From assembly GCA_965657825.1 (NCBI GenBank), contig CBFHQG010000018.1, positions 1 through 32,895 on the forward strand: a stretch of 32,895 nucleotides of DNA, written 5' to 3'. The notes beneath the pieces were generated by a model. That model saw only the letters and a program-made list of their open reading frames with translations. It did not search any database and was not told where the DNA came from. Shown here piece by piece: positions 7,816 through 14,958 of the stretch; positions within the stretch are counted from its first letter, which is position 1; each line of letters begins with the position of its first letter. Origin of the DNA: M55B157 sp965657825. Its GTDB lineage: Bacteria > Actinomycetota > Actinomycetes > S36-B12. Both the position numbers and the translations under genes were made by a program.

Positions 7816-7821
7816 ATGCTA
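7816..7821 (-). promoter_or_regulatory. candidate -10 box of acyl-CoA dehydrogenase gene
   Basis: Minus-strand TAGCAT lies about 75 nt upstream of the ATG at 7741, leaving a normal leader with a GGAG ribosome site. Confidence 0.35.
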
Positions 7822-7856
7822 ACGGACGTTCACGAATTCGCACGGTGAGGGTGAGA

Positions 7857-7866
7857 NNNNNNNNNN
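7857..7866. other. assembly gap (10 N)
   Basis: Ten Ns mark a scaffold join of unknown true length. Sequence upstream of the acyl-CoA dehydrogenase gene, and the 5' part of any plus-strand gene ending at 7983, may be missing here. Confidence 0.99.
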
Positions 7867-7983
7867 GGTGCGCACCTGCTCGCGACGGTTGCAGCACTCC
7901 CGCAGCGCGTGCAGGACCGGGTGATCAACCGTCTGCTGAGCCGCGGCGCTTCGCAGGAGACCACAACCCCGCACCGGGGTTGA
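7867..7983 (+). CDS. possible 3' end of a truncated gene at the gap
   Basis: From the first base after the gap a plus-strand frame is open for 38 codons to a TGA. The peptide (containing LLATVAALPQRVQDRV and ending QETTTPHRG) is amphipathic and looks like the C-terminal helix of a real protein, perhaps a short-chain dehydrogenase, though I cannot identify it. It would overlap the end of the convergent J-domain gene by 59 bp, which lowers confidence. If real, most of the gene is lost in the gap. Confidence 0.3.
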   Translation, partial: GAHLLATVAALPQRVQDRVINRLLSRGASQETTTPHRG

Positions 7984-8572
7984 CAGCGGCGACCACCACC
8001 ACCAGAGGAAGCGCGAGAACAGGCAGAACCGGAACCAGACTCGATCCGAGAATCTCGGCGAGCGCGACCTGGGCCACGGTGATCGGCAGCCACGCCACCA
8101 CCAACGCCGTGATGCGATGGGCGACGTCGGCACGATCGGTGAGGATCCGCGAGACCACGATCTGCGCCCAGCCGGCAGCGGCCACTGCGGCAGGACCCGC
8201 CGCGACCGCGAGCGCCAAGGGTTCCGCAGTAGGTCCAGCGATAGTGACGAGAGATGCCAGCGCAATCGCAATCAGTGCGAGGAGTGCGAGCAGAGCCGAT
8301 TCGGCGAATCCGGGACGGTGCAGCACCTGAAACCAGGGCAGGCGTGCCGGCGGGGTGCGCGGCTGCGCCGATGGGGAGACGACACCATCACTGTCCAGCA
8401 GAACGTCTCGGGCGATCCGCAGCCGATCGAAGAATTCCCGATCACCCCCGTGGTCAGGATGCGCGAGTCGCGCCCAGGCGCGCCATGCCCGGCGCACCTG
8501 CTCTGGGTCCGCATCAGCGGATACACCCAGCAATGCGGCGGCCTCGACACGCGACATCGTGACGTAGCCCAT
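7925..8572 (-). CDS. membrane-anchored J-domain protein
   Basis: A 215-residue protein with an N-terminal J domain and a hydrophobic C-terminal half. The J domain spans about residues 6-60 (SRVEAAALLGVSADADPEQVRRAWR..), with the DnaK-stimulating HPD tripeptide at 38-40 followed by HGGD. From about residue 90 there are roughly four transmembrane segments (e.g. SALLALLALIAIALASLVTI, then PVLPVLALPLVVVVAAV). It presumably recruits DnaK to the cytoplasmic membrane face; clients are unknown. The start may be the ATG at 8572 or the in-frame ATG at 8557. It lies 25 bp downstream of the HpcH/HpaI-family gene on the same strand, so the two are probably cotranscribed. Confidence 0.82.
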   Translation of the reverse strand: MGYVTMSRVEAAALLGVSADADPEQVRRAWRAWARLAHPDHGGDREFFDRLRIARDVLLDSDGVVSPSAQPRTPPARLPWFQVLHRPGFAESALLALLALIAIALASLVTIAGPTAEPLALAVAAGPAAVAAAGWAQIVVSRILTDRADVAHRITALVVAWLPITVAQVALAEILGSSLVPVLPVLALPLVVVVAAVNPGAGLWSPAKRRGSADG

Positions 8573-8597
8573 GGTGAGACCGCTCGACTCGACGCGG

Positions 8598-9584
8598 TCA
8601 GGCCTCGGGTGGAGTGAAGGTCTGCGTGCGCTGCATACCCGCCGCTCGCCCCTTCGCCGCGATGACGATGGCCATCTTGCGACTGGCCTCGTCGATCATC
8701 TCGTCGCCGAGCATGACCGCGCCCTTGGCACCACCGGCCGCTGAGGTGTAGTAGTCGTAAGCGTCGAGGATCAACTCGGCGTGGTCGTAGTCCTCCTGCT
8801 TCGGGCTGTAGACCTCATTGGCGGCATCGACCTGACCGGGGTGCAAGACCCACTTGCCATCGAAGCCGAGTGCCGCGCTGCGGCCTGCCACGCGCTTGTA
8901 TCCCTCGACGTCCTTGATCTGCAGATACGGACCATCGATGGCCTGCAGGTCATGCGCGCGCGCCGCCATCAGAATGCGCATCAGGATGTAGTGGTAGGCA
9001 TCACCGGTGTCATAGCCCGGTGGGTTCTCGCCGACGACGAGAGATTTCATGTTGATGCTCGCCATGAAGTCAGCCGGTCCGAAGATGATCGTCTCCACCC
9101 GGGGGCTCGCCGTTGCGATCGCATCCACGTTGATGAGACCGAGTGCGTTCTCGATCTGCGCCTCGATGCCGATCCGGCCCACCTCGAAACCATTGGCCTT
9201 CTCGATCTGGGTGAGCAGGAGGTCCAGTGCCACAACTTGCTCGGGTGTCTGCACCTTCGGCAGCATGATGCAGTCGAGATTCGGGCCTGCGCCTTCGACG
9301 ACCTCGACGACATCGGCGTAGGTCCACTGGGTCGTCCAGTCGTTCACGCGAACGGAACGGACCTTGCCGTCGTATCCGCCCTCGTTCAACGCGGCGACGA
9401 TGTTCGACCGAGCTTCCGGTTTGGCGAGCGGCGCCACAGCATCCTCGATGTCCATGAAGACCTGATCGGCGGGCAGCCCCCGTGCCTTATCCAGCATCTT
9501 CGGACTGGATCCGGGTACGGCGAGATTCGACCGCCGGGAGCGCTGACCGCGGGGAACTTCGGGATGCACGGTTGAGATGGCCAT
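8598..9584 (-). CDS. HpcH/HpaI-family CoA-ester lyase (malyl-CoA lyase / citrate lyase beta-like)
   Basis: A 328-residue TIM-barrel enzyme that cleaves or condenses CoA thioesters of 2-hydroxy dicarboxylates, such as malyl-CoA, beta-methylmalyl-CoA or citramalyl-CoA. Landmarks are the N-terminal VPGSSPKMLDKA, the acidic motif DIEDAVAPLAKPEAR, VRVNDW (substrate Arg), MLPKVQTPEQV, an IEAQIENALGL segment carrying the metal-ligand Glu, GPADFMASI with the metal-ligand Asp, and WVLHPGQVDAANEVYSP near the C-terminus. Length and layout match malyl-CoA lyase (about 318 aa) better than the shorter CitE proteins. The ATG at 9584 is preferred over 9632 because TAGCGT lies 8 nt upstream. Malyl-CoA thioesterase is an alternative function in this family. 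Confidence 0.88.
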   Translation of the reverse strand: MAISTVHPEVPRGQRSRRSNLAVPGSSPKMLDKARGLPADQVFMDIEDAVAPLAKPEARSNIVAALNEGGYDGKVRSVRVNDWTTQWTYADVVEVVEGAGPNLDCIMLPKVQTPEQVVALDLLLTQIEKANGFEVGRIGIEAQIENALGLINVDAIATASPRVETIIFGPADFMASINMKSLVVGENPPGYDTGDAYHYILMRILMAARAHDLQAIDGPYLQIKDVEGYKRVAGRSAALGFDGKWVLHPGQVDAANEVYSPKQEDYDHAELILDAYDYYTSAAGGAKGAVMLGDEMIDEASRKMAIVIAAKGRAAGMQRTQTFTPPEA

Positions 9585-9592
9585 AGGGCCAG

Positions 9593-9598
9593 ACGCTA
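9593..9598 (-). promoter_or_regulatory. -10 element of leaderless CoA-lyase promoter
   Basis: Minus-strand TAGCGT is followed by 8 nt and the ATG at 9584. It faces the TAGCCT box of the divergent MgtE-N gene at 9652-9657. Confidence 0.5.
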
Positions 9599-9651
9599 CC
9601 GATCGTTCACGAGACCGCGCGCGCCGCCCCATCGCGCCTCACTGAGTCGGC

Positions 9652-9657
9652 TAGCCT
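9652..9657 (+). promoter_or_regulatory. -10 element of leaderless MgtE-N/CBS gene promoter
   Basis: TAGCCT is followed by 7 nt and the GTG at 9665, with no Shine-Dalgarno sequence. Confidence 0.6.
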
Positions 9658-9664
9658 CGTCGGC

Positions 9665-10930
9665 GTGACGAGCGCGACGCGAGTATTCCTCGCCCGGCTG
9701 GCAGGGGCCGGGGTCTTCGACCCTCAGGCCGACCAGGTGGGCAGGTTGCGCGACGTCGTCGTTCTCCTGCGGACCGAGCAGCGTCCACCGCGCGTCCTCG
9801 GACTCGTCGTCGAGGTCGTAGGGCGACGCCGGATCTTCGTGCCCATGACCCGGGTGTCGGCGATCGATGCCGGGCAGATCGTCGTTCGGGGTGCGGTGAA
9901 TCTCCGGCGTTTCGAACAGCGGCCCAGCGAAGCCCTGGTGATGGGTGATCTCCTCGATCGCAGCGTCGCGGTGGTCGACACCGTCGAAGGGCAGCCCACA
10001 GAGAATCAGGCCACCGTCATGGACTTGGCCGTCGAGCAGGAATCCAGCTCGGACTGGGTGATCACGCAGGTCGCCGTGCGCGAACGAGGTGGTCTGCGCC
10101 GGCGCGGACGTACCCGGGTGGTGCGCTATGACCAGGTTGCGGGGTTGACGCTGCCCACTCCAGACCAGGGAGCGGAGAACCTTCTGGCGACCTTCGAGGA
10201 TCTGCGAGCGGCTGATCTCGCGAATGCGCTGCAGGACCTGTCCCCCAAGCGGCGCGTCGAGGTCGCCCGCACGCTCGATGACGAGCGGCTTGCCGATGTC
10301 CTCGAGGAGCTCCCCGAGGATGACCAGGTGGAGATCCTGCAGATGCTCGAAGTCGAGCGGGCGGCTGACGTCCTCGAGGAGATGGATCCTGATGATGCCG
10401 CCGACCTGATCTCCGAATTGCCGCCCGAGCAGGCTGCCGACCTGCTGGAGCGGATGGAGCCCGATGAGGCCGCCGATATCCGGCGTCTGCTGACCTACGA
10501 CGATTACACCGCCGGCGGCATGATGACCACCGAGCCGGTGATCTTGACCCCCGACTCGACGGTCGCCGATGCGCTGGCTCGGATGCGCAACCCCGATCTG
10601 TCGCCCGCACTCGCCGGTCAGGTCTACGTGGTGCGTCCGCCGATGGAAACTCCCACCGGTCGCTATCTGGGCACCTGTCACTTCCAGCGTCTGCTGCGCG
10701 AGCCGCCGGCCACGCTGGTCTCCTCCGTGGTCGATGCAGCACTCGAACCGATCCGACCCGAAGCCCCGATAGGCGAGGTCGCCCGCTACTTCGCGGCGTA
10801 CAACCTGGTGGCGCTGCCTGTCGTCGATGACGCGGGTCGGTTGCTCGGAGCGGTGACCGTCGACGACCTCATCGACCATATGCTGCCCGCGGATTGGCGT
10901 GATGGTCCGCATCACCGAGAGGGGGCGTGA
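9665..10930 (+). CDS. soluble MgtE N-terminal/CBS domain protein
   Basis: A 421-residue cytosolic protein with the Mg2+-sensing parts of the MgtE channel but no membrane domain. Residues 1-165 form two beta-rich PRC-barrel-like segments. Residues about 175-275 are the acidic MgtE-N superhelix, with repeats such as DDERLADVLEELPEDD, ADVLEEMDPDDAADL and AADLLERMEPDEAADI. The hallmark linker YTAGGMMTTEP (281-291) leads into two CBS domains running to about 415, where DDLIDHML closes the second. In MgtE these domains bind Mg2+ and gate the pore; here the protein ends before any transmembrane helix. It resembles M. tuberculosis Rv1232c (from memory). Its stop overlaps the start of the DUF1003 membrane protein, so a partnership is likely. 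Confidence 0.9.
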   Translation: MTSATRVFLARLAGAGVFDPQADQVGRLRDVVVLLRTEQRPPRVLGLVVEVVGRRRIFVPMTRVSAIDAGQIVVRGAVNLRRFEQRPSEALVMGDLLDRSVAVVDTVEGQPTENQATVMDLAVEQESSSDWVITQVAVRERGGLRRRGRTRVVRYDQVAGLTLPTPDQGAENLLATFEDLRAADLANALQDLSPKRRVEVARTLDDERLADVLEELPEDDQVEILQMLEVERAADVLEEMDPDDAADLISELPPEQAADLLERMEPDEAADIRRLLTYDDYTAGGMMTTEPVILTPDSTVADALARMRNPDLSPALAGQVYVVRPPMETPTGRYLGTCHFQRLLREPPATLVSSVVDAALEPIRPEAPIGEVARYFAAYNLVALPVVDDAGRLLGAVTVDDLIDHMLPADWRDGPHHREGA

Positions 10931-11478
10931 TGGCACGCAACCCCCTCCCCCGCCGGCGCCGAGCCGAGATCCGGCTCGATCAGCCACTGGAGCGCGGACG
11001 CCTGCGCGGGCCGTCCTACGATCCTGAGCAGTTCGGTCGGCTGTCCGAACGCATCGCTCGATTCATCGGATCGTGGCGGTTCATCGCGTGGATGACGGTC
11101 GTCATCATCGCCTGGTTGGCGTGGAACATCTTCGCTCCGGACAACTTGAAGCCCGACCCCTACCCCTTCATCTTCTTGACCCTGCTGCTGTCACTGCAGG
11201 CCTCGTATGCCGCCCCGCTCATCCTGCTCGCCCAGAACCGACAGGCCGATCGCGATCGGGTGCAGTATCTCGAGGACCGCGCGATGACCGAGCGCATCAT
11301 GTCCGATGCGGAGTACCTGGCCCGTGAGATCGCGGCACTGCGAATGGCTCTCGGCGAGGTCGCCACGCGTGACTACCTGCGCGGTGAATTGCGGGATGCG
11401 GTCGAGGAGATCACGCGCGAGATCGTCGCGGCACGCGAGGATCAGCCCGACGACGACGCGGGCTCGAAGCCCGAATAG
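10930..11478 (+). CDS. DUF1003 membrane protein
   Basis: A 182-residue protein with two transmembrane helices (about 45-70 and 78-100) between a basic N-terminus and a charged, coiled-coil-like C-terminal half. The conserved DUF1003 core is visible as RIARFIGSWRFIAWM, then DPYPFIFLTLLLSLQASYAAPLILLAQNRQADRDR. The TGATG junction makes its ATG overlap the upstream stop by one base, and GAGGGGG lies about 5 nt before it, so translation is coupled to the MgtE-N/CBS gene. A GTG three bases earlier is the alternative start. The function is unknown; the conserved pairing with a Mg2+-sensor-like protein suggests a role in ion homeostasis, which is inference. Confidence 0.9.
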   Translation: MARNPLPRRRRAEIRLDQPLERGRLRGPSYDPEQFGRLSERIARFIGSWRFIAWMTVVIIAWLAWNIFAPDNLKPDPYPFIFLTLLLSLQASYAAPLILLAQNRQADRDRVQYLEDRAMTERIMSDAEYLAREIAALRMALGEVATRDYLRGELRDAVEEITREIVAAREDQPDDDAGSKPE

Positions 11479-11499
11479 CGGGTTCCAACCGATCGGCCG

Positions 11500-11505
11500 T
11501 AGCAT
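11500..11505 (+). promoter_or_regulatory. -10 element of leaderless mrp promoter
   Basis: TAGCAT is followed by 7 nt and the ATG at 11513, setting the start far inside the longer frame that opens at 11306. Confidence 0.6.
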
Positions 11506-11512
11506 CTCGCGT

Positions 11513-12649
11513 ATGCCCCGTATCGATCCTGACGACATCCAGGCTGCCCTCGCGAAGGTCGAAGATCCTGAGATCCATCGGCCCATCACCGATCTGGGCA
11601 TGGTGAAGTCGGTCGACATCGACGGTGACCGCGTGCGGATCGGTATCTACCTGACCGTCTCGGGATGTCCCATGAAGGACACCATCACCCAGCGGGTCAC
11701 CCTCGCGGTCGGTTCGGTTCGTGGCGTCAAGCATGTGGACGTCGATCTCGATGTGATGAGCGATGCTCAGCGAAAGGCCATGCGCGAGAAACTCCAGGGT
11801 GGGCCGGAGAAGGAGATCCCCTTCACGAAGCCCGGCAATCGCACCCACGTCTACGCGATCACCTCGGGCAAGGGCGGGGTCGGGAAATCCTCGGTGACGG
11901 TGAACCTCGGTGTCGCGATGGCCGCTCAGGGGATGACCGTCGGGATCGTGGATGCCGATATCTACGGCCACTCGATCCCCGGACTCCTCGGCATCACCGC
12001 ACCTCCCACCGTGGTGGAGGGGATGATCATGCCGAGTGAGGCCCACGGCGTGCGTGCGATTTCGATGCTGCCGTTCAAGCCCGGTGGGAGCACCGAACCC
12101 GTCGCCTTCCGCGGCCCGATGCTTCACCGCGCACTGCAGCAGTTCCTCACCGATGTCTGGTGGGGCGACCTGGACATCCTCCTGCTCGATCTACCCCCCG
12201 GGACGGGTGACATCGCGATCTCCACCGGGCAATTGCTGCCCGGTTCGCAGGTCGTCGTGGTCACGACCCCGCAGGCTGCTGCCGCTGACGTCGCTGTGCG
12301 CTCGGGGATGCTTGCGGGCTCGACCCATCAGGTCGTCGCCGGCGTCATCGAGAACATGAGCGGCTTCCCGTGCCCGCACTGCGGAGAGCCGATCGACCTG
12401 TTCGGGATGGGCGGGGGCGCGCGGGTCGCTGAACAACTCAGCGCAGGCCTGAACACCACCGTGCCGTTGCTGGGACGCATCCCCTTCGACCCACGCCTGC
12501 GCGAAGGCGGTGATGCGGGAGAACCTCTCGTCCTGGCTGAACCGAGCACGCCGGCATCGATGGAATTGATCGCCCTTGCCGAACGCCTCGGTAACAAGCC
12601 ACGTGGATTGGTCGGCCAACCACTGGGGCTATCCCCGAGCGCGCGCTGA
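11513..12649 (+). CDS. mrp: Mrp/NBP35/ApbC-type iron-sulfur cluster carrier ATPase
   Basis: A 378-residue P-loop ATPase that carries and transfers Fe-S clusters in the cytosol. The N-terminal MIP18/DUF59 domain (about 5-90) includes DPEIHRPITDLGMV and the conserved Cys in SGCPMKD (Cys52). The deviant Walker A GKGGVGKS is at 119-126, followed by VDADIYGHSIP, a Walker B-like LLLDLPPGTGD and the cluster-binding Cys pair in FPCPHCGEP. The start is fixed by the -10 box 7 nt upstream; the frame upstream of it overlaps the DUF1003 gene and is not coding. It is convergent with tatB, with 9 bp between stops. The mrp-tatB-htrA-methyltransferase order is the same as in M. tuberculosis but without sigE-rseA (from memory). 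Confidence 0.96.
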   Translation: MPRIDPDDIQAALAKVEDPEIHRPITDLGMVKSVDIDGDRVRIGIYLTVSGCPMKDTITQRVTLAVGSVRGVKHVDVDLDVMSDAQRKAMREKLQGGPEKEIPFTKPGNRTHVYAITSGKGGVGKSSVTVNLGVAMAAQGMTVGIVDADIYGHSIPGLLGITAPPTVVEGMIMPSEAHGVRAISMLPFKPGGSTEPVAFRGPMLHRALQQFLTDVWWGDLDILLLDLPPGTGDIAISTGQLLPGSQVVVVTTPQAAAADVAVRSGMLAGSTHQVVAGVIENMSGFPCPHCGEPIDLFGMGGGARVAEQLSAGLNTTVPLLGRIPFDPRLREGGDAGEPLVLAEPSTPASMELIALAERLGNKPRGLVGQPLGLSPSAR

Positions 12650-12658
12650 TCACACCGG

Positions 12659-12994
12659 TCAGGTCGCGTCGGGGTCGAACTTGGTCGGGCTGGACTTGCC
12701 GTCGCCCGCCTTGCTCTTCGACGCGGGCACGTCCTCATCATCGTCGTCGGAGAGGAAGTCACCGACGAGGCGCTTGGGGTGGTAGGACTGCAGCTCCTTG
12801 AGCGTCTCGCGCGTCTCGGCCATATCGAGCCCGGACGCGTCGGCGAGGTCCTTTCGGGCCGTCGAGGCCATGGCCTTGACATTACGCAGCATCTTGGCCG
12901 CATCGGCGGCTGCGCGCGGCAGTCGCTCGGGCCCGAAGATCAACAGGCCGATGACAGCGAGGATGAGCAGCTCGCCCATGCCGACATCGAACAT
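12659..12994 (-). CDS. tatB: Sec-independent protein translocase subunit TatB
   Basis: A 111-residue TatB that, with TatC, forms the receptor for twin-arginine signal peptides at the cytoplasmic membrane. It begins MFDVGMGELLILAVIGLLIFGPERLPRAA: the single N-terminal transmembrane helix (7-20) is followed by the invariant FGPERLP hinge and an amphipathic helix (ADAAKMLRNVKAMASTARKDL). The C-terminal tail is charged and low-complexity. TatB rather than TatA is supported by the Glu in MGELLIL, the longer tail and the position next to htrA. The ATG at 12994 lies 5 nt after the htrA stop, and a TACCCT -10 box inside the htrA end, 7 nt upstream, should give tatB its own leaderless transcript. Confidence 0.93.
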   Translation of the reverse strand: MFDVGMGELLILAVIGLLIFGPERLPRAAADAAKMLRNVKAMASTARKDLADASGLDMAETRETLKELQSYHPKRLVGDFLSDDDDEDVPASKSKAGDGKSSPTKFDPDAT

Positions 12995-12999
12995 GCTGC

Positions 13000-14208
13000 T
13001 CAGGGTACGTCAGATCGCGCCTGAAGGGTCACCTCGGCAGTGAACTGCTCGGTCCCACGCAGCACAGTCAGCGTGATCTCATCCCCCGGAGCATTCGCTC
13101 GGATGGCGATGATGAGGGTCTGGGCATCGGCGACCGGGCGCCCGTCGACCTCGGTGATGACGTCGCCGGGGAGAAGGCCCGCTCGCTGCGCTGGGGATCC
13201 GGGGGTGACCTCCTCGACGACCGCCCCGGGGCCGGGATAGACCGGATCGAGGGTGACTCCGATGATCGGAGTGCGGGATTCACCGGTGGCGATGATCTCC
13301 CGGGCGATGCGCTCGGCATCGGATGAGGGGATTGCGAACCCCAGTCCGATACTTCCCGCAGCAGTGCCGAAGGCGAGGGTGGCGATCGCCGAATTGACCC
13401 CGATCACACGTCCTTCACCGTTGAGAAGAGGACCGCCGGAGTTGCCCGGGTTGATCGCGGCATCGGTCTGGATGGCATCGATATACGAGGTATTGCCGCC
13501 GCGCTGTCCGGTGGTGACCGGGCGATTGAGCGCGCTGATGATGCCCTGCGTGACGGTACCGGCTAGTCCGAGTGGGGCACCGATCGCCAGCACCGAATCA
13601 CCGACTCGGACCGTCTCATCGTCAGCCCACGACAACACCGCAATCTCGGAACTGAGTTCTTCACGATCGACGGCGATAACCGCAAGGTCGTAGGACACAT
13701 TGCGGCCGAGGATGCTGCCTTCCATCCGTTGACCATCGTGAAAGACCACGTCGATCCGCGACGTGTCAGGGTTCAGCGCCGCTGCTTCGATCACGTGGTT
13801 GTTGGTCACGATGTACCCATCAGCGCTCACGACGAATCCCGACCCCGAGGACGAGTCGCCACCGGATTCGACCAGCAGGGAGACCACCGACGGAAGCGAC
13901 CGTGCTGCGAGCGCCGCGATCGTGCCCTCCTGCGGCTGGGTGTCACCGGGGACCTGCTGGGGCAATCTCGGCACATCGACGGGGACTGGTCGATCGGCCA
14001 TCCGTTCGGCTTCGCGACCGAGCAGGACACCGAGCAGCCCGGCGATCAACGCGATCACGAGGACCACGACCGCGCCGAGGACCCCCCACCCCCAGACGCC
14101 ACGCCGACGCTGAGTGGACGGTTCGGTCCACAGCACCTCGTCTCGAAGATCGCTCATCGATCCCGATCTGCGCGCAGTGTCATCAGTCGACCTCCCATCG
14201 CGGGCCAT
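13000..14208 (-). CDS. htrA: HtrA/DegP-type trypsin-like serine protease with PDZ domain
   Basis: A 402-residue membrane-anchored protease for envelope protein quality control. A cytoplasmic N-terminus is followed by one transmembrane helix (about 39-63, WGWGVLGAVVVLVIALIAGL). The trypsin-like domain has the full triad: His138 in TNNHVIE, Asp174 in YDLAVI and Ser257 in GNSGGPL. A PDZ domain spans about 305-395 (GAVVEEVTPGSPAQRAGLLPGDVITEVDGRPV). The start is placed at the ATG at 14208, about 14 nt after a minus-strand TAGCCT box; an in-frame ATG at 14157 would shorten it by 17 residues without affecting any domain. It sits directly upstream of tatB and divergent from the methyltransferase. 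In mycobacteria this protease is under sigE control; that gene is absent here. Confidence 0.94.
   Translation of the reverse strand: MARDGRSTDDTARRSGSMSDLRDEVLWTEPSTQRRRGVWGWGVLGAVVVLVIALIAGLLGVLLGREAERMADRPVPVDVPRLPQQVPGDTQPQEGTIAALAARSLPSVVSLLVESGGDSSSGSGFVVSADGYIVTNNHVIEAAALNPDTSRIDVVFHDGQRMEGSILGRNVSYDLAVIAVDREELSSEIAVLSWADDETVRVGDSVLAIGAPLGLAGTVTQGIISALNRPVTTGQRGGNTSYIDAIQTDAAINPGNSGGPLLNGEGRVIGVNSAIATLAFGTAAGSIGLGFAIPSSDAERIAREIIATGESRTPIIGVTLDPVYPGPGAVVEEVTPGSPAQRAGLLPGDVITEVDGRPVADAQTLIIAIRANAPGDEITLTVLRGTEQFTAEVTLQARSDVP
13002..13007 (-). promoter_or_regulatory. -10 element of leaderless tatB promoter
   Basis: Minus-strand TACCCT, lying across the last codons of htrA, is followed by 7 nt and the tatB ATG at 12994. 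Confidence 0.5.
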
Positions 14209-14222
14209 CCTCGCACCCGTGC

Positions 14223-14232
14223 AGGCTAGGCT
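14223..14232. promoter_or_regulatory. overlapping divergent -10 boxes (htrA / O-methyltransferase)
   Basis: Plus-strand TAGGCT (14227-14232) lies 7 nt before the methyltransferase GTG, while minus-strand TAGCCT (14223-14228) lies 14 nt before the htrA ATG. The two hexamers share two bases, so only one polymerase can occupy the site at a time. Confidence 0.5.
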
Positions 14233-14239
14233 GCCCGCC

Positions 14240-14893
14240 GTGACTGCGAATCCCGCCTCCGATGGCCATCCGCCCAGCCCCGTGCAGTGGGCGGCGGTGG
14301 ACGCGTGGTCGGCCGAACCCGACGACGCTGCGGCCGCTAGAGCCCGCATCGAAGCGGAGGGCGCCGCTGCCCCCAGTCGGGCCCAATGCTCGGCCCTGCG
14401 CCTGTTCGCCACTCTCGCCGGAGCCGAGGATGCCCTCATGCTCGGCTGCACCGGTGGAGTCGCTGAATCCTGGGTGCTCGATGGGCTGGCACCCCAGGGG
14501 ACGCTCACGGTGATCGATGACGACCCGCACCGTCAAGCACTCACGCGGGATGCTCTCAGCCACGCGCCCTCTACGGCAGCACGGGTGATCACCGCCCGTG
14601 CCTCGGAGGTGCTGCCCCGCCTCGCCGACACCGGCTACGACCTGGTGATCGTCGACGATGAGGCCGCCCTTGCTGGAGATCTGGAGCAAGCACCCCGTCT
14701 GCTGCGCCCCGGGGGCACCCTGGTGATCCGCCTCGGTGATCACGAGGGGTCCCGCCCGCTGCGGGACATTGCCGCGTCCATCCGCGAAGACCCGCGCTGG
14801 ACGGCATCCTGGCTCACGGTGGGTGAGGGCCTGCTGGTGGCCGCATGGCATGGGGAAGACCCCGCGGAGGAGTCCGCCCCCTCAACGATGTAG
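14240..14893 (+). CDS. O-methyltransferase family protein
   Basis: A 217-residue Rossmann-fold protein related to the caffeoyl-CoA O-methyltransferase family and, from position, to M. tuberculosis Rv1220c. The SAM-binding region is recognisable but degenerate: ALMLGCTGGVAESWVLDGL stands where the usual acidic-GxGxG loop occurs, followed by GTLTVIDDDPHRQAL (second strand acidic residues), a VITARASEVLPRLADTGYDLVIVDDE strand with the metal/SAM-site acids, and LLRPGGTLVIRLGD. The weakened glycine motif makes catalytic competence uncertain. The GTG at 14240 is set by the TAGGCT box 7 nt upstream; the frame before it runs into htrA. The methyl acceptor is unknown. Confidence 0.85.
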   Translation: MTANPASDGHPPSPVQWAAVDAWSAEPDDAAAARARIEAEGAAAPSRAQCSALRLFATLAGAEDALMLGCTGGVAESWVLDGLAPQGTLTVIDDDPHRQALTRDALSHAPSTAARVITARASEVLPRLADTGYDLVIVDDEAALAGDLEQAPRLLRPGGTLVIRLGDHEGSRPLRDIAASIREDPRWTASWLTVGEGLLVAAWHGEDPAEESAPSTM

Positions 14894-14913
14894 GACCGCG
14901 CGTTCGTCCCCGG

Positions 14914-14958
14914 CTAGGACACCGCGGCCTAGAACACCGCGGCCTAGGACACCGCGGC
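14914..14958 (-). repeat. three tandem 15-bp units, each ending in TAG
   Basis: On the minus strand the unit GCCGCGGTGTCCTAG occurs three times in tandem (14944-14958, 14929-14943 with one change, 14914-14928). The first copy is the last four codons and stop of the DUF3117 gene; the next two repeat them in frame, giving three successive stop codons. Confidence 0.9.

Noticed and set aside
6680..7822. 380-codon open frame on the plus strand opposite the acyl-CoA dehydrogenase
   Set aside because: It is the antisense shadow of a clear acyl-CoA dehydrogenase gene. Long antisense frames are expected at this GC content, and the peptide resembles nothing.
9596..10987. 463-codon minus-strand frame opposite the MgtE-N/CBS gene
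   Set aside because: Antisense shadow of a protein with recognisable domains; the translation is rich in His/Asp/Gly/Arg typical of reverse-complement frames.
14914..14958. CRISPR-like repeat array
   Set aside because: The three 15-bp units are directly tandem with no spacers and continue the reading frame of the DUF3117 gene.
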